From: Ignavibacteriae bacterium HGW-Ignavibacteriae-2
GTDB taxonomy: Bacteria; Bacteroidota; Ignavibacteria; Ignavibacteriales; Melioribacteraceae
DNA length: 37,724 nt
Assembly (NCBI GenBank): GCA_002839805.1
Contig: PGYT01000024.1
Span: 15,540 to 53,263 of the forward strand
Reading direction: 5' to 3'
The notes below the pieces were generated by a model, which did not search any database, had not been told where the DNA came from, and saw only the letters and a list, made by a program, of their open reading frames with translations. A program made the translations under genes and the position numbers. Below, in pieces: positions 7,474-15,906 of this stretch. Position 1 is the stretch's first letter. The number at the start of each line of letters is the position of its first letter.

Positions 7474-8172
7474 TTTATCGCAATAATCTATTTTTACAAC
7501 GGCATCCTTTATTTTACAATCCAATAGATGTCCGCCTCCTTTTAAATCCGCTGTTAAAACGTGAAAATGATAGGAAGGAAAATTAACACCGTCCATATAT
7601 TTGGGAAACCAGAATCCAACTATAGTTGCGGAAATATTTTCAAATTGAAAGACCGCTTGATCAGCCACAATTTGTTCAAGTGATAAAAATGGTTCGGATT
7701 GTTTGTGAACGCTCCTTGTTTTTATAAAATTAAAATCACCCGTAATTTGAAAAGCGATCGGTTTTGTAGTGTCAGTTAGGGAAGCGGAAATTAAATTTTT
7801 CAACTCTTCAATTCCAATGCCGCTATTCGTTTTAATCTCTTTATCGGTTCTGAAAAATTTTGTTATTGCAAGCGGTGTTAAAAATGTGTCACTTGCTAAA
7901 TGGACGGGACCATCTGTGGGAATTCTAAAAAATTCTCCGTTTAGCGCTGTCATTTCACCATCAACATAATTAAATGTACCCAAGCCCATATCACCATAAT
8001 TTTTTAACTCTTTATAACTTAATTGTCCCACGTACTTTTTGGACAAAAAGGAGTCTTTAGTACCGTACTGGTAAATCGCATCGTCAAATGAATCGGATTC
8101 GTTTTTATTTACATATTGAGAGCATGATCCGAGTATAATCAGCAGTGAAGCGATAGAATATTTCAAATTCAT
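7459..8172 (-). CDS. budA: alpha-acetolactate decarboxylase, predicted lipoprotein
   Basis: The enzyme converts acetolactate to acetoin (EC 4.1.1.5). Motifs are clear: GLGTFNYVDGEMTALNGEFF, RIPTDGPV and the zinc site YHFHVLTADLKGGGHLLD, with His202, His204 and His215 as likely ligands; Glu73 and Arg153 match conserved active-site positions. The odd feature is the N-terminus. From the ATG at 8172 it reads MNLKYSIASLLIILGSC, a good lipoprotein signal with Cys17 as lipidated residue, whereas the classical enzymes are cytoplasmic. An upstream in-frame ATG at 8220 would add 16 residues and spoil the signal, so I prefer the later start. No acetolactate synthase gene is in the window. Possible jobs are overflow disposal of excreted acetolactate or acetoin production outside the cytoplasm. 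Confidence 0.9.
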   Translation of the reverse strand: MNLKYSIASLLIILGSCSQYVNKNESDSFDDAIYQYGTKDSFLSKKYVGQLSYKELKNYGDMGLGTFNYVDGEMTALNGEFFRIPTDGPVHLASDTFLTPLAITKFFRTDKEIKTNSGIGIEELKNLISASLTDTTKPIAFQITGDFNFIKTRSVHKQSEPFLSLEQIVADQAVFQFENISATIVGFWFPKYMDGVNFPSYHFHVLTADLKGGGHLLDCKIKDAVVKIDYCDKLIIQ

Positions 8173-8270
8173 TACAATTGTCCATGGAATTATTTTGGAA
8201 TTTATTTTCGGTGGCATCATACAAATTCAAATTAATACTAATGTATTATTAAAATTGCCCTACAAAAAGC

Positions 8271-8876
8271 TTAATTTCTATTACGCAACAATTCTTTAAT
8301 TTCTTTAAGTTCAGAAATAATATCAGATAATTTATCATCCGATGAATTAATACTCATATCATTTGTTTTTATTGTATTTGCACTTTCTTTATTAAGTCGC
8401 GCTCTTAATTCGTTTAATAATTGATTCCATTCCTTAATTCCTGCCAAATTACCTTCATATCCTGTTGGTGTGGTAGATTGACCAGCAGTTTGGATTCTTA
8501 TCGACGCTATACCCAAGAATCTGTCAAATAATGATCGTTGTAGAATAAAATCAGTGATAGCGTAATAGGGAATATTCTGTTGAATTTTAGTAATTATTCC
8601 TTTGTGAATTGAAATTCTCTCCAAATCGATGGAATAATTCAAATTATTTATCCAGAGAATACTGATTGGAAGAGCAATAATTAATAACAACAATGCCGAT
8701 CCTGCTAATATCGGCCAAAGTACTATTGCAACTTCAGTGCTTGAGTGTTTTCCGCCGATTGGAATTAAAATCAGTAATAAAATTCCAATAAATAGTTCAA
8801 AAATCATTACACTTAAAAAAATTAGTAAATACTTGAATTTAAGTTTAGCATCTGGTTTAAAAGAAAGCGATTTCAT
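8271..8876 (-). CDS. membrane protein with bacterial PH domain (bPH2/DUF304)
   Basis: 201 residues from the ATG at 8876, which has GGGAGA (8881-8886) a few bases upstream; a start nine codons earlier lacks such a site. Two hydrophobic segments (about residues 17-42 and 54-78) are followed by a bPH2-type domain: NLNYSIDLERISIHKGII, IPYYAITDFILQRSLFDRFLGIASIRIQTAG. The last 40 residues (SSDDKLSDIISELKEIKELL) are likely a short coiled coil. Relatives of the YdbS/YdbT type are thought to sit at the inner membrane with the PH domain in the cytoplasm; their role is poorly known. It appears to be an independent unit. Confidence 0.82.
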   Translation of the reverse strand: MKSLSFKPDAKLKFKYLLIFLSVMIFELFIGILLLILIPIGGKHSSTEVAIVLWPILAGSALLLLIIALPISILWINNLNYSIDLERISIHKGIITKIQQNIPYYAITDFILQRSLFDRFLGIASIRIQTAGQSTTPTGYEGNLAGIKEWNQLLNELRARLNKESANTIKTNDMSINSSDDKLSDIISELKEIKELLRNRN

Positions 8877-9078
8877 CTTTTCTCCCAATTTGTACAAACA
8901 CAAAATAAATATTATGAAAGTATAAAAAAATCATTTTATTTGATTAATCGATAATCTACGGCAAATTAGGCAGTTTAAACGGACTTAGCTTGCCTGGCAG
9001 GGAAAAAATATTTTTAATTAAAGAATTTGTAAAAGAAAGAACCAAAGAAATATTATCTGTAAATAAGCATGTAATAAT

Positions 9079-9510
9079 CTAATTTAATTCAGACAGCAGC
9101 ATTTTCCCTTTTACTTCAACTAAAGAGAAGATAGTTTTTAGTCTTTGATTTCCACTTATAAATTCTACTTCCAGGTAATAGGTTTTTATATTTTCTTCAG
9201 TCTTTTCCTCGAATTTTCCAAATTCGTATGTATCGGAAATATCCAGAAAAGCCTTTATTTTTTTTGAAATTCGTTTTACAGTATTCGCTTCGGAAGCGAC
9301 TTTAAAATTGAAAGAACTATTAAGATTCCTTTCCGCGTCTTTACCGGAATAGGCTATTAAATCAGCTGCTTTTTCAAAATTATTGACTTTACAGAAATCG
9401 AATAATTTATTAGCTGAAGTTTTAGCTAAATCTATTTTATTTATATTCTGTGCGTTTATAGAGACTAAAAATAAAGCAAAAGTTATGAGTGCAACTTTTA
9501 TGATTTTCAT
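9079..9510 (-). CDS. small exported protein of unknown function
   Basis: 143 residues with a clear Sec signal peptide (MKIIKVALITFALFLVSINAQ, cleavage near residue 20). The mature part is a helix-rich start (ANKLFDFCKVNNFEKAADLI) followed by strands (TYYLEVEFISG, LKTIFSLVEVKGKMLLSEL). This resembles the alpha+beta layout of NTF2-like/DUF4878-type periplasmic proteins, but I cannot assign a family. AGGAAA precedes the ATG by about six bases. A short perfect palindrome (ATACAG-GTT-CTGTAT, 9540-9554) lies about 30 bases upstream and may be a regulatory site. No operon partner is obvious. Confidence 0.7.
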   Translation of the reverse strand: MKIIKVALITFALFLVSINAQNINKIDLAKTSANKLFDFCKVNNFEKAADLIAYSGKDAERNLNSSFNFKVASEANTVKRISKKIKAFLDISDTYEFGKFEEKTEENIKTYYLEVEFISGNQRLKTIFSLVEVKGKMLLSELN

Positions 9511-9539
9511 TTCACTTTCCTCAAAATATTGTTTTTAAT

Positions 9540-9554
9540 ATACAGGTTCTGTAT
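9540..9554. promoter_or_regulatory. perfect inverted repeat upstream of a small exported protein gene
   Basis: ATACAG-GTT-CTGTAT, two perfect 6-base arms around three bases, sits 30 bases before the start of the exported protein gene on the minus strand, a usual place for an operator. No binding protein can be named. Confidence 0.3.
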
Positions 9555-9653
9555 TCAAAACTAAACAGAAACATCAGTATTAAATTTGTTTTTGTTGTAA
9601 GTCAGCAAAAAACGAACTAATGTATGACAAAGGAATCAATATTTATGCCATAT

Positions 9654-10427
9654 TTAGTAAGTGAAATGTTTAATCTTTTCTCCCTTTTCTCCAATTTCAG
9701 TCATAGCTTCTATTCCAATTTGTAAGTGTAAATCTACATAATTTGAAGTCACCAATTTATCGGATTCTTCAGTTTTTACTCCTTCGGGAATCATTGGCAA
9801 ATCTGAAACAAGTAACAAAGCGCCGTGAGATATTTGATTTGCGTAACCAACTATAAAAACTGTAGCAGTTTCCATATCAATGCCAATCGCACCCAATTTT
9901 CGCAGATATCTCTTAAATTTTTCATCCCATTCCCAAAGTCTTCTGTTTGTTGTATAAACAACTCCAGTACGATACTCGACATTGTGAGCTATAATTTTAT
10001 CTGAAACAAATTTATGGAGTTTAAAAGAAGGGAGTGCCGGAACATCGCGCGGCATATAATCTTTACTTGTTCCGTCACCGCGTATTGCAGCAGTTGGTAG
10101 TATAAAATGACCTAATTCAGTAGATTGTTTAAGACCGCCACATTTACCTAAAAATAAAACACCCTCCGGATTTCGGGCAACCAGTAAATCCATTATTGTA
10201 GCGGCATTAGGCGAGCCCATACCGAAGTTTATTATAGATAAACCTTGATCATTGGTCGCTGTTTGCATTGGTTTGCCTATACCTTTAACTTCGCAGTTAA
10301 ATATCTCCGCGAATTTTGACACGTAATTATGAAAATTTGTGATTAGCATATAATCGCCAAACTCGTCTATCTGTGTACCTGTATAACGCGGCAGCCAATT
10401 TTTAGCGATCTCTAATTTTGTTTTCAT
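9654..10427 (-). CDS. amn: AMP nucleosidase, short form
   Basis: 257 residues containing only the nucleoside-phosphorylase-like catalytic domain; E. coli Amn is nearly twice as long because of an N-terminal regulatory domain that is absent here, as in Bacteroidota-type enzymes. The reaction is AMP + H2O to adenine + ribose 5-phosphate (EC 3.2.2.4). Key features are INFGMGSPNAATIMDLL (near 66-82), FLGKCGG (92-98), the purine/ribose-binding GIDMETATVF with Glu186, and the catalytic-type Asp209 in LLVSDLPM. It follows the PAP2 phosphatase gene by 14 bases and its AGGAAAG ribosome site overlaps that gap, so the two are probably co-transcribed. Assignment is strong by overall match. Confidence 0.9.
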   Translation of the reverse strand: MKTKLEIAKNWLPRYTGTQIDEFGDYMLITNFHNYVSKFAEIFNCEVKGIGKPMQTATNDQGLSIINFGMGSPNAATIMDLLVARNPEGVLFLGKCGGLKQSTELGHFILPTAAIRGDGTSKDYMPRDVPALPSFKLHKFVSDKIIAHNVEYRTGVVYTTNRRLWEWDEKFKRYLRKLGAIGIDMETATVFIVGYANQISHGALLLVSDLPMIPEGVKTEESDKLVTSNYVDLHLQIGIEAMTEIGEKGEKIKHFTY

Positions 10428-10441
10428 TACTCAGCTTTCCT

Positions 10442-11008
10442 TTAATTATTATTCTCAACTGCTTTTTTTTCAAAAAAAACATCAATTTTTCTGATCAATA
10501 GAAAAAACAAATAACCTATTGCAGACCCAATCAGCGCCCCTGCAAATATATCTGACGGATAATGAATGCCAATATAAGGCCGGGATAAGGCTACCAAGAA
10601 CGCGGTAGTCAATAAAATCCATTTATATTTTGGAAAAATATTTAAAAAATAAACTGCTATAGCGAAATTATTTACTGCGTGAGAAGATGGAAATGAATAA
10701 GAGCTTTTGCAACTGACGAGAAGTTTAACACTTTCTAAAACGTGACAAGGGCGCGCACGAGCGATCAAATTTTTTATTATTTCAGAGCTGACCTGATCCG
10801 AAATTACAATCAAAAAAATTGCTCCTATAGCTGCTATTTTGCCTTTTCGCCCGCCCTTAAAAAATATGATACACCATAATATTATGTATGTTATATACCA
10901 GTTTTTAACATCGGTTATTATTAAAAAAAATTTATCTAAAAATTTTACGGAAAGAGTATGATTTATAAAATAAAATACATTTACGTCGATAGTATATAAA
11001 AAATCCAT
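10442..11008 (-). CDS. PAP2-family membrane phosphatase
   Basis: 188 residues with about five or six transmembrane helices. The three PAP2 motifs are complete: K79 NLIARARP87, PSSH (107-110) and SRPYIGIHYPSD (142-153), which supply the His nucleophile (His149), the acid/base His110 and the phosphate-binding Lys/Arg. Enzymes of this type remove phosphate from undecaprenyl pyrophosphate, phosphatidylglycerol phosphate or lipid A on the outer face of the inner membrane; the substrate cannot be fixed from sequence. It is the promoter-proximal gene of a pair with AMP nucleosidase, without an obvious metabolic link. Confidence 0.92.
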   Translation of the reverse strand: MDFLYTIDVNVFYFINHTLSVKFLDKFFLIITDVKNWYITYIILWCIIFFKGGRKGKIAAIGAIFLIVISDQVSSEIIKNLIARARPCHVLESVKLLVSCKSSYSFPSSHAVNNFAIAVYFLNIFPKYKWILLTTAFLVALSRPYIGIHYPSDIFAGALIGSAIGYLFFLLIRKIDVFFEKKAVENNN

Positions 11009-11179
11009 ATTATCCTGTCTCTTTTTGAAATCTTTTTATATAAGTGAAAAGAATAAAAATTTAGTAATTTTCAAAATTGATTTGCTGCTATAAAGTATAG
11101 TCGTATTAATTATATTTAATTTACGAATTCAAATTATGTAATTTTATTATCGGTTAAAAACTTATATTTATCAATACCT

Positions 11180-13498
11180 ATGGATGATGAAAAAAAAATA
11201 AATGAGACTCAAAATATAGCGAATATTAAAACAGTACAAATAACAGCTTTAATAATCGCAATGATAGCTTTGATCTCTATTATATTTAAATACGACGAAC
11301 TTGGGCTTAGCAGTCCGGTAAGCGCTAATATAATATTATTTGTTATATCGTGTACGGTATTATTATTTCTGAGCCTAAAAAAAACAAAACGGCAATCCAT
11401 AATTTCGGCACATACTCTGCTTGTAGCATTTGTTATTACTATTGCTTTTACTGTAAATAAGCTCCCGGATGAATTTAATATTCAGTTAACATTATTGGGA
11501 CTTATTATATTCATATTCGGCCTGGCTTTTCGTTGGAATTTTGTGAACCAAATAATTGTAGCCGTTTACAGTTTGATAATTACCGCGCTTTTCGTGATTT
11601 TCAGTCCAACGCTAAATAATGTCTTAAATAATTTAGCTGAACCAATAACTTTTTTAATTGCTTTCAATTTCGCTTCCATCATCGTTTCATTTATATTGGA
11701 TACGCCGCTGAAAGCAAAAAGAGATGCCGAAATTGAAATTATTAACAAGCAAGATTCCACCAATAAAAATATCCCTTATAAGGAGATTCTAGATTCCTTA
11801 GCTGAAGGCGTATATAGAGTATTGCCTGAAGGACAAATAATTTATATAAATGAAGCATTAGCCAAAATGTTCGGTTACGAAAATATTGATGAATTTGTTA
11901 ATGAAGACGCAGGTAAAAAATTGTTCTACGATTGTGAGGAGAGGCAAAAATTAACAAAAATACTTATGGTACAAAAGCGGGTTAAAAATTACAGAATCCC
12001 ATTGAATAAAAAAGATGGCAGTGAAATGTTGACGAAACTGAGCGAAAGAATGGTTTTCGATTCAAACGAAAAACCGGTTTTTATTGAGGGGATTATTCAT
12101 GATATTACACAGCAAGCTAAAGCCGATGAAGATAAAAAACGGGAAATTGCGGAATTAAAGACTGAAAAAACAAAAGCCGTTAAAGACGTAAACTCCGCTG
12201 TATATACGAGCAATATTAAAGCTCAATTTCTTGCCAGTATGTCACATGAAATTAAAACTCCAGTCAATTCAATTGTTGGATTTCTTAATTTGATTGAAAA
12301 AGGGATGTTCGATTCGGAAATTGAATTAAAAGAATTCGCTTCGAACGCAAAAATTGCCGCAGATGCATTGCTCGAGATAATTAATAATATGCTGGATATT
12401 TCGAAAATTGAAGCCGGTAAAATGGAGTTAGACGTCGTAGAATTTTCAATAATAGAAGAGGTAGAGAAAGCAAAATCAATTATTTCTCCTGTGGTGTCCG
12501 AAAAAAAATTGGATCTTAATTTAATAATAGATGATGAATTGCCAGAATTTGTTTACGGTGATCCAATGCGTTTTAGACAGGTTACGTTAAATATTTTATC
12601 GAATGCCGCCAAATATACCGATAAAGGTGAAATAAGGATTAAGCTGGATTTAATTCAAAAAAATGAGTCCAGTGCAAAAATAAAAATAACAATACTTGAT
12701 ACCGGACGTGGAATACCCGAAGAAAAAATTCCATTATTGTTTAAACCATATACACAAATTAAAGAAAAAAAATGGACTCAGAAGGACGGAAGTGGCCTTG
12801 GATTAATGATTTCAAAAGAATTTGTGACTCTTATGGGCGGTGAAATTAATATAACAAGTGAATTTGGTATTGGTACTACTGTGGAATTTACTGTAATATT
12901 AAAAACTGTAAAGGATCCTTCTACTGAGAAAAATGAAGAACCTATAATTGCAAAAGAAGAGCCTAAAGTGAGTTCTTCTTCCGATAATCAAAAAATTATT
13001 CTAAATTTCAGCAATGAAGAAAAAAACAAACCCTCAATTGAAACAAATGGTGTTATGAATAAAGATGATGAAAAAAAACTAAAACTGGATGAGGTTACAA
13101 ATCCACCCGCTAGCAAGAAAAAGAAAAGACTTCTTTTGGTGGAGGATAATCCAATAAGTCAAAAGGTTGAAAAGAAGTTACTTTCGGATAGCGGTTATGA
13201 AGTTGAAACCGTCTCCGGAGCAGTGGAGGCTATCAACGCGGTTCAAACAAATACATTCGATCTTGTGTTAATGGACGTTGAAATGCCTGAGATGGATGGG
13301 ATAACCGCGACTCAAAAAATACGCGAGTTAGACTCACCGATGAATAAAATTCCTATTATCGCTGTAACTGCTCATTCTTCTATGAAAGACAGAGAAAAAT
13401 GTCTAGCTTCCGGTATGAATGATTATATAGCGAAACCTATCAACATCAACTTTATGAAAATGACAATCGACCAATGGTTGTTCCGAAGCGGTATTTAA
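11180..13498 (+). CDS. hybrid sensor histidine kinase (6TM-PAS-HisKA-HATPase-REC)
   Basis: 772 residues. About six hydrophobic helices (residues 18-174) form a membrane sensor with hardly any periplasmic loops. A PAS domain follows (about 200-312; YKEILDSLAEGVYRVLPEG and IIHDITQQ), then a coiled-coil linker, HisKA with phospho-acceptor His356 (LASMSHEIKTPVNSIVGFLN) and HATPase_c with N-box NILSNAAKYT, G1 DTGRGIPE (507-514) and G2 GSGLGL (537-542). A low-complexity linker (about 580-645) leads to a receiver with Asp656, phospho-acceptor Asp699 (LVLMDVEMPEMDG) and Lys752. All catalytic residues are present. There is no DNA-binding or phosphotransfer domain and no response regulator nearby, so the output must be encoded elsewhere. 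No ribosome site is visible before the ATG. A strong terminator follows. Confidence 0.95.
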   Translation: MDDEKKINETQNIANIKTVQITALIIAMIALISIIFKYDELGLSSPVSANIILFVISCTVLLFLSLKKTKRQSIISAHTLLVAFVITIAFTVNKLPDEFNIQLTLLGLIIFIFGLAFRWNFVNQIIVAVYSLIITALFVIFSPTLNNVLNNLAEPITFLIAFNFASIIVSFILDTPLKAKRDAEIEIINKQDSTNKNIPYKEILDSLAEGVYRVLPEGQIIYINEALAKMFGYENIDEFVNEDAGKKLFYDCEERQKLTKILMVQKRVKNYRIPLNKKDGSEMLTKLSERMVFDSNEKPVFIEGIIHDITQQAKADEDKKREIAELKTEKTKAVKDVNSAVYTSNIKAQFLASMSHEIKTPVNSIVGFLNLIEKGMFDSEIELKEFASNAKIAADALLEIINNMLDISKIEAGKMELDVVEFSIIEEVEKAKSIISPVVSEKKLDLNLIIDDELPEFVYGDPMRFRQVTLNILSNAAKYTDKGEIRIKLDLIQKNESSAKIKITILDTGRGIPEEKIPLLFKPYTQIKEKKWTQKDGSGLGLMISKEFVTLMGGEINITSEFGIGTTVEFTVILKTVKDPSTEKNEEPIIAKEEPKVSSSSDNQKIILNFSNEEKNKPSIETNGVMNKDDEKKLKLDEVTNPPASKKKKRLLLVEDNPISQKVEKKLLSDSGYEVETVSGAVEAINAVQTNTFDLVLMDVEMPEMDGITATQKIRELDSPMNKIPIIAVTAHSSMKDREKCLASGMNDYIAKPININFMKMTIDQWLFRSGI

Positions 13499-13524
13499 TA
13501 AAGAAATAAATTTTAGGAAAAAAG

Positions 13525-13554
13525 AAAATCCCCTCAGAACGAGGGGATTTTTTT
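13525..13554. terminator. bidirectional intrinsic terminator
   Basis: An 11-bp perfect stem, AAAATCCCCTC / GAGGGGATTTT, encloses the 5-base loop AGAAC and is flanked by A- and T-runs on the two sides. It lies between the convergent ends of the histidine kinase and ornithine aminotransferase genes and should stop transcription from both. Confidence 0.9.
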
Positions 13555-13557
13555 ATA

Positions 13558-14784
13558 CTAAACTTCTTCTAAAGATTTTCTAATAATTTCAATTGATTCG
13601 AGGATTTGTTGTTCGGTAATTACCAATGGAGGGGCGAACCTAATAATGTGCTGATGCGTTGGTTTTGCGAGCAGACCATTCTTAGCCATGGCAACACAAA
13701 CATCCCAAGCTTCTTTTCCATTTGAAGGTTTTATTACTATTGCGTTTAGTAATCCTTTCCCGCGTACAAGTTCAATCATTGGGCTTTTTATACTTCTTAA
13801 TCCTTCACGGAAAATTTCACCCAATTTTTCTGCATTATCAGCAAGGTTTTCTTCTCTAACAACAGTTAACGCGGCAACAGCAACAACACATGCCAATGGA
13901 TTACCACCGAATGTTGAACCATGTTCACCCGGTTTAATTACAAGCATTATTTCATCGTCGGCTAAAACAGCTGATACAGGTAACACACCCCCGGAGAGCG
14001 CTTTCCCGAGAATTAATATATCGGGTCTTACACCTTCATGCTCGCAGGCCAGCAATTTACCGGTACGTGCAATTCCAGTTTGAACTTCATCCGCTATAAA
14101 TAATACATTATTTTTTTTGCACAATTCGTAAGCTTTCTTCAAATATCCTTCATCGGGAACAAAAACGCCGGCTTCTCCTTGAATTGGTTCGACTAAAAAT
14201 CCAGCAACATTTTTATCCTCCAGAACTTTTTCGAGAGCTTCCAGATTATTATATGGGATTTGAATAAATCCCGGAGTGTATGGTCCGAAACCTTTGTATG
14301 AATCAGGATCGGTGGACATTGAAATAATTGTTATAGTTCTACCGTGAAAATTGCCTTCACATACAATTATTTTAGCTTCGTTTTCAGCTATCCCTTTTTT
14401 ATCATATGCCCATCGGCGACATAGTTTAAGGGCGGTTTCATCTGCTTCAGCGCCGGAATTCATAGGTAATACTTTATCGTATCCAAAATAATCCGTTATA
14501 TATTTTTCGTAAGGTCCCAATTGATTATTAAAAAAAGCGCGTGACGTTAATGTAAGTTTTTTTGCCTGATCATTTAACGCTCCAATAATTTTAGGATGAC
14601 AATGTCCCTGATTAACCGCGGAATAGGCTGATAAAAAATCGAAATATTTTTTACCGTCTACATCCCATAAAAAAACACCATCTCCTTTTTCGAGAACAAC
14701 AGGTAACGGATGATAGTTATGCGCTCCATACTTATCTTCCAGATCAATCAGCTCCTGCGAGCGCGTTAAAACTTTAGTCTCCAT
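13558..14784 (-). CDS. rocD: ornithine--oxo-acid aminotransferase
   Basis: 408 residues, normal for the class-III PLP aminotransferase RocD/OAT (EC 2.6.1.13), which turns ornithine and 2-oxoglutarate into glutamate-5-semialdehyde and glutamate. The N-terminus shows [20 protein letters not shown], then [18 protein letters not shown], which is highly typical of ornithine rather than acetylornithine aminotransferases. PLP contacts are [12 protein letters not shown] (109-120), NFHGRT, Asp232 in [14 protein letters not shown] and Lys261 (LGKALSGG), the Schiff-base lysine. The ATG has AAAAGGA about nine bases upstream. It is transcribed away from the YjbQ/LOG pair and stands alone; it links arginine/ornithine breakdown to proline and glutamate, fitting the peptidase-rich context. 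Confidence 0.94.
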   Translation of the reverse strand: METKVLTRSQELIDLEDKYGAHNYHPLPVVLEKGDGVFLWDVDGKKYFDFLSAYSAVNQGHCHPKIIGALNDQAKKLTLTSRAFFNNQLGPYEKYITDYFGYDKVLPMNSGAEADETALKLCRRWAYDKKGIAENEAKIIVCEGNFHGRTITIISMSTDPDSYKGFGPYTPGFIQIPYNNLEALEKVLEDKNVAGFLVEPIQGEAGVFVPDEGYLKKAYELCKKNNVLFIADEVQTGIARTGKLLACEHEGVRPDILILGKALSGGVLPVSAVLADDEIMLVIKPGEHGSTFGGNPLACVVAVAALTVVREENLADNAEKLGEIFREGLRSIKSPMIELVRGKGLLNAIVIKPSNGKEAWDVCVAMAKNGLLAKPTHQHIIRFAPPLVITEQQILESIEIIRKSLEEV

Positions 14785-14951
14785 ATCGGTAATTCCTTTT
14801 ATTTGTTCATTTTACAGTGACAAAATTTATGAATTTTAGTTCTCAGTTCCGAAATAAATCGGTAATAATATTTAGGAGAGTTTGTTTATCTTTCTTCGAA
14901 TTTGTACTTAAATTTACAATCATTAATAATGAATTAATTGGTAAGGGTATA

Positions 14952-15371
14952 ATGGATATAAAAACATTTAATTTCCCCATTCTCACTAAAGGATTTAATG
15001 AAATTATTGACATTTCTCCACAAGTAGAGAAAATATTAAAAGATTCCGAATTCCTTGAAGGCTCTGTTTTAATATTTGCGCCCGGTTCAACTGCAGGAAT
15101 AACTACAATTGAATATGAACCTGGATTATTAAAAGATTATCCTGATTTTTTCGAAAAAATTGCCCCTTCCAATATTCCTTATCAGCATGATAAAACATGG
15201 CACGACGGTAATGGTTTTAGCCACGTTCGGTCCGCATTACAAGGCGCCTCATTTACGGTCCCTTTTACTTCAGGCAGATTATTGTTGGGAACTTGGCAGC
15301 AAATAATACTAATCGATTTCGACAATAGAAGCCGTAAAAGAAACATAATTGTTCAAGTAACCGGGAAGTAA
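14952..15371 (+). CDS. YjbQ/UPF0047 family protein (secondary thiamine-phosphate synthase family)
   Basis: 139 residues from the ATG at 14952, preceded by AAGGG. The reading frame stays open 45 codons further upstream, but that part does not look like the family and has no ribosome site, so the shorter form is chosen. The family signature is complete: GSVLIFAPGSTAGITTIEYE, then WHDGNGFSHVRSALQG with its conserved histidines, and the C-terminal LLLGTWQQIILIDFDNR. Members adopt a small trimeric fold and some complement thiamine-phosphate synthase mutants, but the true activity is unsettled. The next gene starts one base after its stop, so the two are co-translated. Confidence 0.9.
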   Translation: MDIKTFNFPILTKGFNEIIDISPQVEKILKDSEFLEGSVLIFAPGSTAGITTIEYEPGLLKDYPDFFEKIAPSNIPYQHDKTWHDGNGFSHVRSALQGASFTVPFTSGRLLLGTWQQIILIDFDNRSRKRNIIVQVTGK

Positions 15372-15372
15372 A

Positions 15373-15906
15373 ATGAAAAAAACAATTACTGTTTTCGGCA
15401 GTTCCAAACCTTTGCCTGGTGAGGAAGAATATGAGAGTGCTTACATTTTGGGCAGATTACTCGCTGAAAAAGGTTTCAATGTTTGTTGCGGCGGGTACTA
15501 TGGCATAATGGAAGCTGTTTCAAAAGGTGCTTCAGAATTAGGGAAAGAAGCAATTGGTGTAACGGTGGACCTTTTTAACGCGATACCAAATACACATCTG
15601 ACTAGTATTATTGAGTGTGAATCATTATTCGATAGAATTGAAAAACTTTTAGAAATCGGTGATGGATTTGTGGTGTTAAGAGGCGGCACGGGAACATTAC
15701 TGGAATTATCGGTGATTTGGGAAATGATAAATAAAAATTTGATGCCACCAAAACCAATTATCTGTTTCGGACAAATGTGGAAACCATTGATTGAATTGAT
15801 GGATAAGCGAATGGAATTTGAGAATAGGGCGACAGGATTAATAAATTATTTTGATAATGAAAAAGACTGTGTTGAATTCCTTACAAAAATTTTTCAACCT
15901 CTTTAA
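15373..15906 (+). CDS. LOG/TIGR00730-like Rossmann-fold nucleotide-binding protein
   Basis: 177 residues. The sequence follows the SLOG/LOG pattern: ITVFGSSKPLPGEEEYESAY at the start, CCGGYYGIMEAVSKGASELG (38-57), the Arg of SLFDRIEKLL, then LRGGTGTLLELSVIWEMI (102-119). LOG enzymes hydrolyse AMP or cytokinin ribotides to the base and ribose 5-phosphate, using the PGGxGTxxE motif. Here the Pro is replaced by Arg (RGGTGTLLE), while the glycines and Glu111 remain. Its start lies one base after the YjbQ stop with GGGAAG inside that gene, so translation is coupled. Its end overlaps the convergent family-9 glycosyltransferase gene by 26 bases. Substrate is uncertain. Confidence 0.85.
   Translation: MKKTITVFGSSKPLPGEEEYESAYILGRLLAEKGFNVCCGGYYGIMEAVSKGASELGKEAIGVTVDLFNAIPNTHLTSIIECESLFDRIEKLLEIGDGFVVLRGGTGTLLELSVIWEMINKNLMPPKPIICFGQMWKPLIELMDKRMEFENRATGLINYFDNEKDCVEFLTKIFQPL

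Noticed and set aside
13688-14083. 131-codon frame opposite rocD
   Set aside because: It is the antisense shadow of a well-conserved aminotransferase, with no start signal.
14817-14951. 45-codon N-terminal extension of the YjbQ protein
   Set aside because: Sequence is unlike the family; the ATG at 14952 has a good ribosome site and gives the family's usual length.
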